From positions 12,465 through 76,464 of the forward strand of contig CAKPGM010000005.1 of assembly GCA_934154805.1 (NCBI GenBank): DNA of 64,000 nt. The letters run 5' to 3'. The notes beneath the pieces are model-generated. The model made no database searches. It was not told where the DNA came from and saw nothing but the letters and a program-made list of their open reading frames with translations. Origin of the DNA: an uncultured Clostridia bacterium (GTDB lineage: Bacteria; Bacillota; Clostridia; TANB77; CAG-508). Shown here piece by piece: positions 62,409 to 64,000 of the stretch. Both the position numbers and the translations under genes were made by a program. Every line of letters starts with the position of its first letter. The stretch's first letter is position 1.

Positions 62409-63872
62409 TTATTCAGTAGTAGGCGTAAATGTTCCATCACTATCCCATGTTCCAGTAACCTTTGTGAACTCTGGGTGAGTTGGACAACTTCCAAACATAC
62501 CACCAAAACTTTCTACTTTGGTTATATCCCAGTTATTTATTCCAGATGCACTTGTCAGTTTAGAACATCCAAAAAACATTGAATCCATACATGTTACATT
62601 ACCAACATTCCATTTTGAAATAGCACTTAAATCTGTTATTGAACATGTATAAAACATACCTTGCATATTTGTAACTTTGCTTACATCCCAACTCGAAACG
62701 GCATCTAAGCTTTTTAGTCCAGACGATGCATCTCCATCACCAAACATATAACTCATATCCGTTACATTTGATGTATTCCAGTTTCTTAAAGCTTCTGCAT
62801 CTTCAATTTTGCAACCTATAAACATTGAACTCATATCTGTTACATTTGCAGTATTCCAATTCTTTAATCCACTAATATCACATTTTTTTCCCCATGAATA
62901 TAATAGTTTTTCCATATTTTCAACTTTTGCTGTATTCCAGTTTTTCAATGCATTAACATCCACTAAATTTGTAGTACTCCAATAAAGTATACTCTCCATA
63001 TTTGTAGTAAAATTTGTCTTTACTCCACTTAGTCCACTTATATCAGATAGGTATGGAAGACCGCTAAAAGTATAAGAACCATCTATATTTAGATATACAT
63101 TACTACTTTCACTCCACCAATATATTGTCCCCGTTGTTACCTTGTGATTCAACGAACTTGTTCCTACTTCACCTGCGATTCCAAATACGTTTCTTATTTC
63201 TTCTCCACTTTTCTCAAACCACATATATATAGGACATAATCTTGTACCTTCTGGTACCATTTCTTTATATTCACCCGGATTTTGTTCATATGCGGTATAT
63301 CCGTCAGTCCAAGATACTATGTTTTCATCAGTCATCTTAGTTAAATCTGGTGTACCTTTATATCTTTTTATTGCGTTTATTGATATGTTTGCTCCTAATG
63401 TAGAATTATTATCCACAATAATTTCACCATCTTTTGCAAGTTCATGCATTTTCATTGCTACATTTATTCCTGTATCAAATATTGCTATTTTGGTATTATC
63501 AATTTCTATTTTTTCTACAGCTCCATTATCAACACTATAATTGTTTCCTGTTGCATTAAATAGTACATTTAATGTACCATCTCCATTTGAAGTTACCACC
63601 GTCTTTCCTATTCCCACAGACGCATCTAATTCTTCCTGTAGTTCATCAGCTGTAACAGCATCTCCAAGTTTTTTCACTGCCGCTGAAACATATGCCATTT
63701 CAACCTTACTTTTTTCATCTGCAACAATTGTCGCACTTTTCGCATCTTTTCCTTTTTGTATTATGCCATTATTATCTAAGACTAAGTTAATACTTACTCC
63801 AGCTAATATTAAAAGCACTACTATTGTTACTACTAGAGCGATTAGGGTTATTCCTTTTGCATTTTTTAACAT
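62409..63872 (-). CDS. prepilin-like protein with BspA/DUF285 repeats
   Basis: The protein has 487 residues behind AGGAGG. It has the same anchor (MLKNAKG, then ITLIALVV...) and linker as the gene at 60737. A central segment (LCPIYMWFEKSGEEIR...GTIYWWSESSNVYL) and DUF285 repeats follow from about residue 265. The repeats have diverged from those of the twin while the frame around them is kept. Upstream are a fixed promoter and the left repeat of a fifth invertible element. Confidence 0.85.
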   Translation of the reverse strand: MLKNAKGITLIALVVTIVVLLILAGVSINLVLDNNGIIQKGKDAKSATIVADEKSKVEMAYVSAAVKKLGDAVTADELQEELDASVGIGKTVVTSNGDGTLNVLFNATGNNYSVDNGAVEKIEIDNTKIAIFDTGINVAMKMHELAKDGEIIVDNNSTLGANISINAIKRYKGTPDLTKMTDENIVSWTDGYTAYEQNPGEYKEMVPEGTRLCPIYMWFEKSGEEIRNVFGIAGEVGTSSLNHKVTTGTIYWWSESSNVYLNIDGSYTFSGLPYLSDISGLSGVKTNFTTNMESILYWSTTNLVDVNALKNWNTAKVENMEKLLYSWGKKCDISGLKNWNTANVTDMSSMFIGCKIEDAEALRNWNTSNVTDMSYMFGDGDASSGLKSLDAVSSWDVSKVTNMQGMFYTCSITDLSAISKWNVGNVTCMDSMFFGCSKLTSASGINNWDITKVESFGGMFGSCPTHPEFTKVTGTWDSDGTFTPTTE

Positions 63873-63916
63873 AATTATTTCCTCCTATGTTTATTTTTTC
63901 TCTTTTTAATGGTTTT

Positions 63917-63945
63917 ATTATAAAACATTATATTTTATAATTCAA
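63917..63945 (-). promoter_or_regulatory. fixed promoter with palindromic spacer, locus 5
   Basis: TTGAAT (63945-63940), 17 bases, TATAAT (63922-63917) on the minus strand. ATTATAAAAC and its near-complement form the palindrome. It lies 18 bases from the left core of element 5, as in loci 2 and 4. Confidence 0.6.
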
Positions 63946-63957
63946 CAACTATTTAAA

Positions 63958-64000
63958 TTTTTATTAAATATTTTATTTAATTAAAAAATTAAAAGAGCAA
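63958..64000. repeat. left end of invertible element 5, cut by window edge
   Basis: Core TTAAATATTTTATTTAA (63964-63980). The inner flank lacks the TTAACTATCTTA promoter-side sequence seen beside the left core of element 4, so this copy is probably in the OFF orientation. Confidence 0.6.

Overview
The window is AT-rich DNA from a low-G+C Firmicute. Promoters of the TTGACA-N17-TATAAT type, GGAGG ribosome-binding sites, a T-box leader on thrS, HU and a SpoVB-like flippase all fit that group. The many prepilin-like proteins that start with an ITLIALVV... segment suggest an uncultured, probably gut-associated Clostridia lineage; that placement is inference.

Layout. 0-2.5 kb: radical SAM protein and a first prepilin-like gene. 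2.5-11.6 kb: acyltransferase-like protein, deoB, a large unknown protein, fda and T-box-controlled thrS. 11.6-13.3 kb: a prepilin-like gene with a formylglycine-enzyme/lectin-fold C-terminus. 13.3-23.7 kb: an accessory region with a frameshifted LRR-transglutaminase, a kinase/ADP-ribosyltransferase-like fusion, two paralogous small proteins and a candidate sRNA. 23.8-24.8 kb: a module shaped like an Fst/par type I toxin-antitoxin, tRNA-Leu and a serine-recombinase remnant. 24.8-44.6 kb: ORF6N protein, metallopeptidase plus heterodimeric ABC exporter, glgP, hup, flippase, an orphan coupling-protein/relaxation pair, rluB, rluD-like, tsf and rpsB. 44.8-64 kb: six more prepilin-like genes with LRR, DUF6273-like and BspA/DUF285-like modules, two GT-C-type membrane proteins, pdp, rnhB, a FAD-Rieske oxidoreductase and an M23 peptidase.

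Main discovery. Four complete copies and one cut-off copy of a small element sit directly upstream of five of the prepilin-like genes. Each complete copy has two AT-only inverted repeats whose 17-bp cores are exactly 137 bp apart. Inside lies one extended -10 promoter (TTGATT-N17-TATAAA type). In copies at 2.5, 13.1 and 46.8 kb the promoter points away from the prepilin gene, usually towards a hairpin. In the copy at 55.9 kb the interior is inverted and the promoter points into the gene. This is the expected picture of a family of invertible (phase-variable) promoters, caught in both orientations in one genome, controlling a set of surface proteins that share an N-terminal anchor but have unrelated C-terminal modules. 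No recombinase that could act on them is encoded in the window, so it would have to act in trans.

Several genes carry apparent one-base frameshifts (LRR-transglutaminase, flippase, the gene behind the ON promoter, the toxin-like peptide, the 12.9-kb prepilin start). From sequence alone I cannot tell real mutations from assembly errors.
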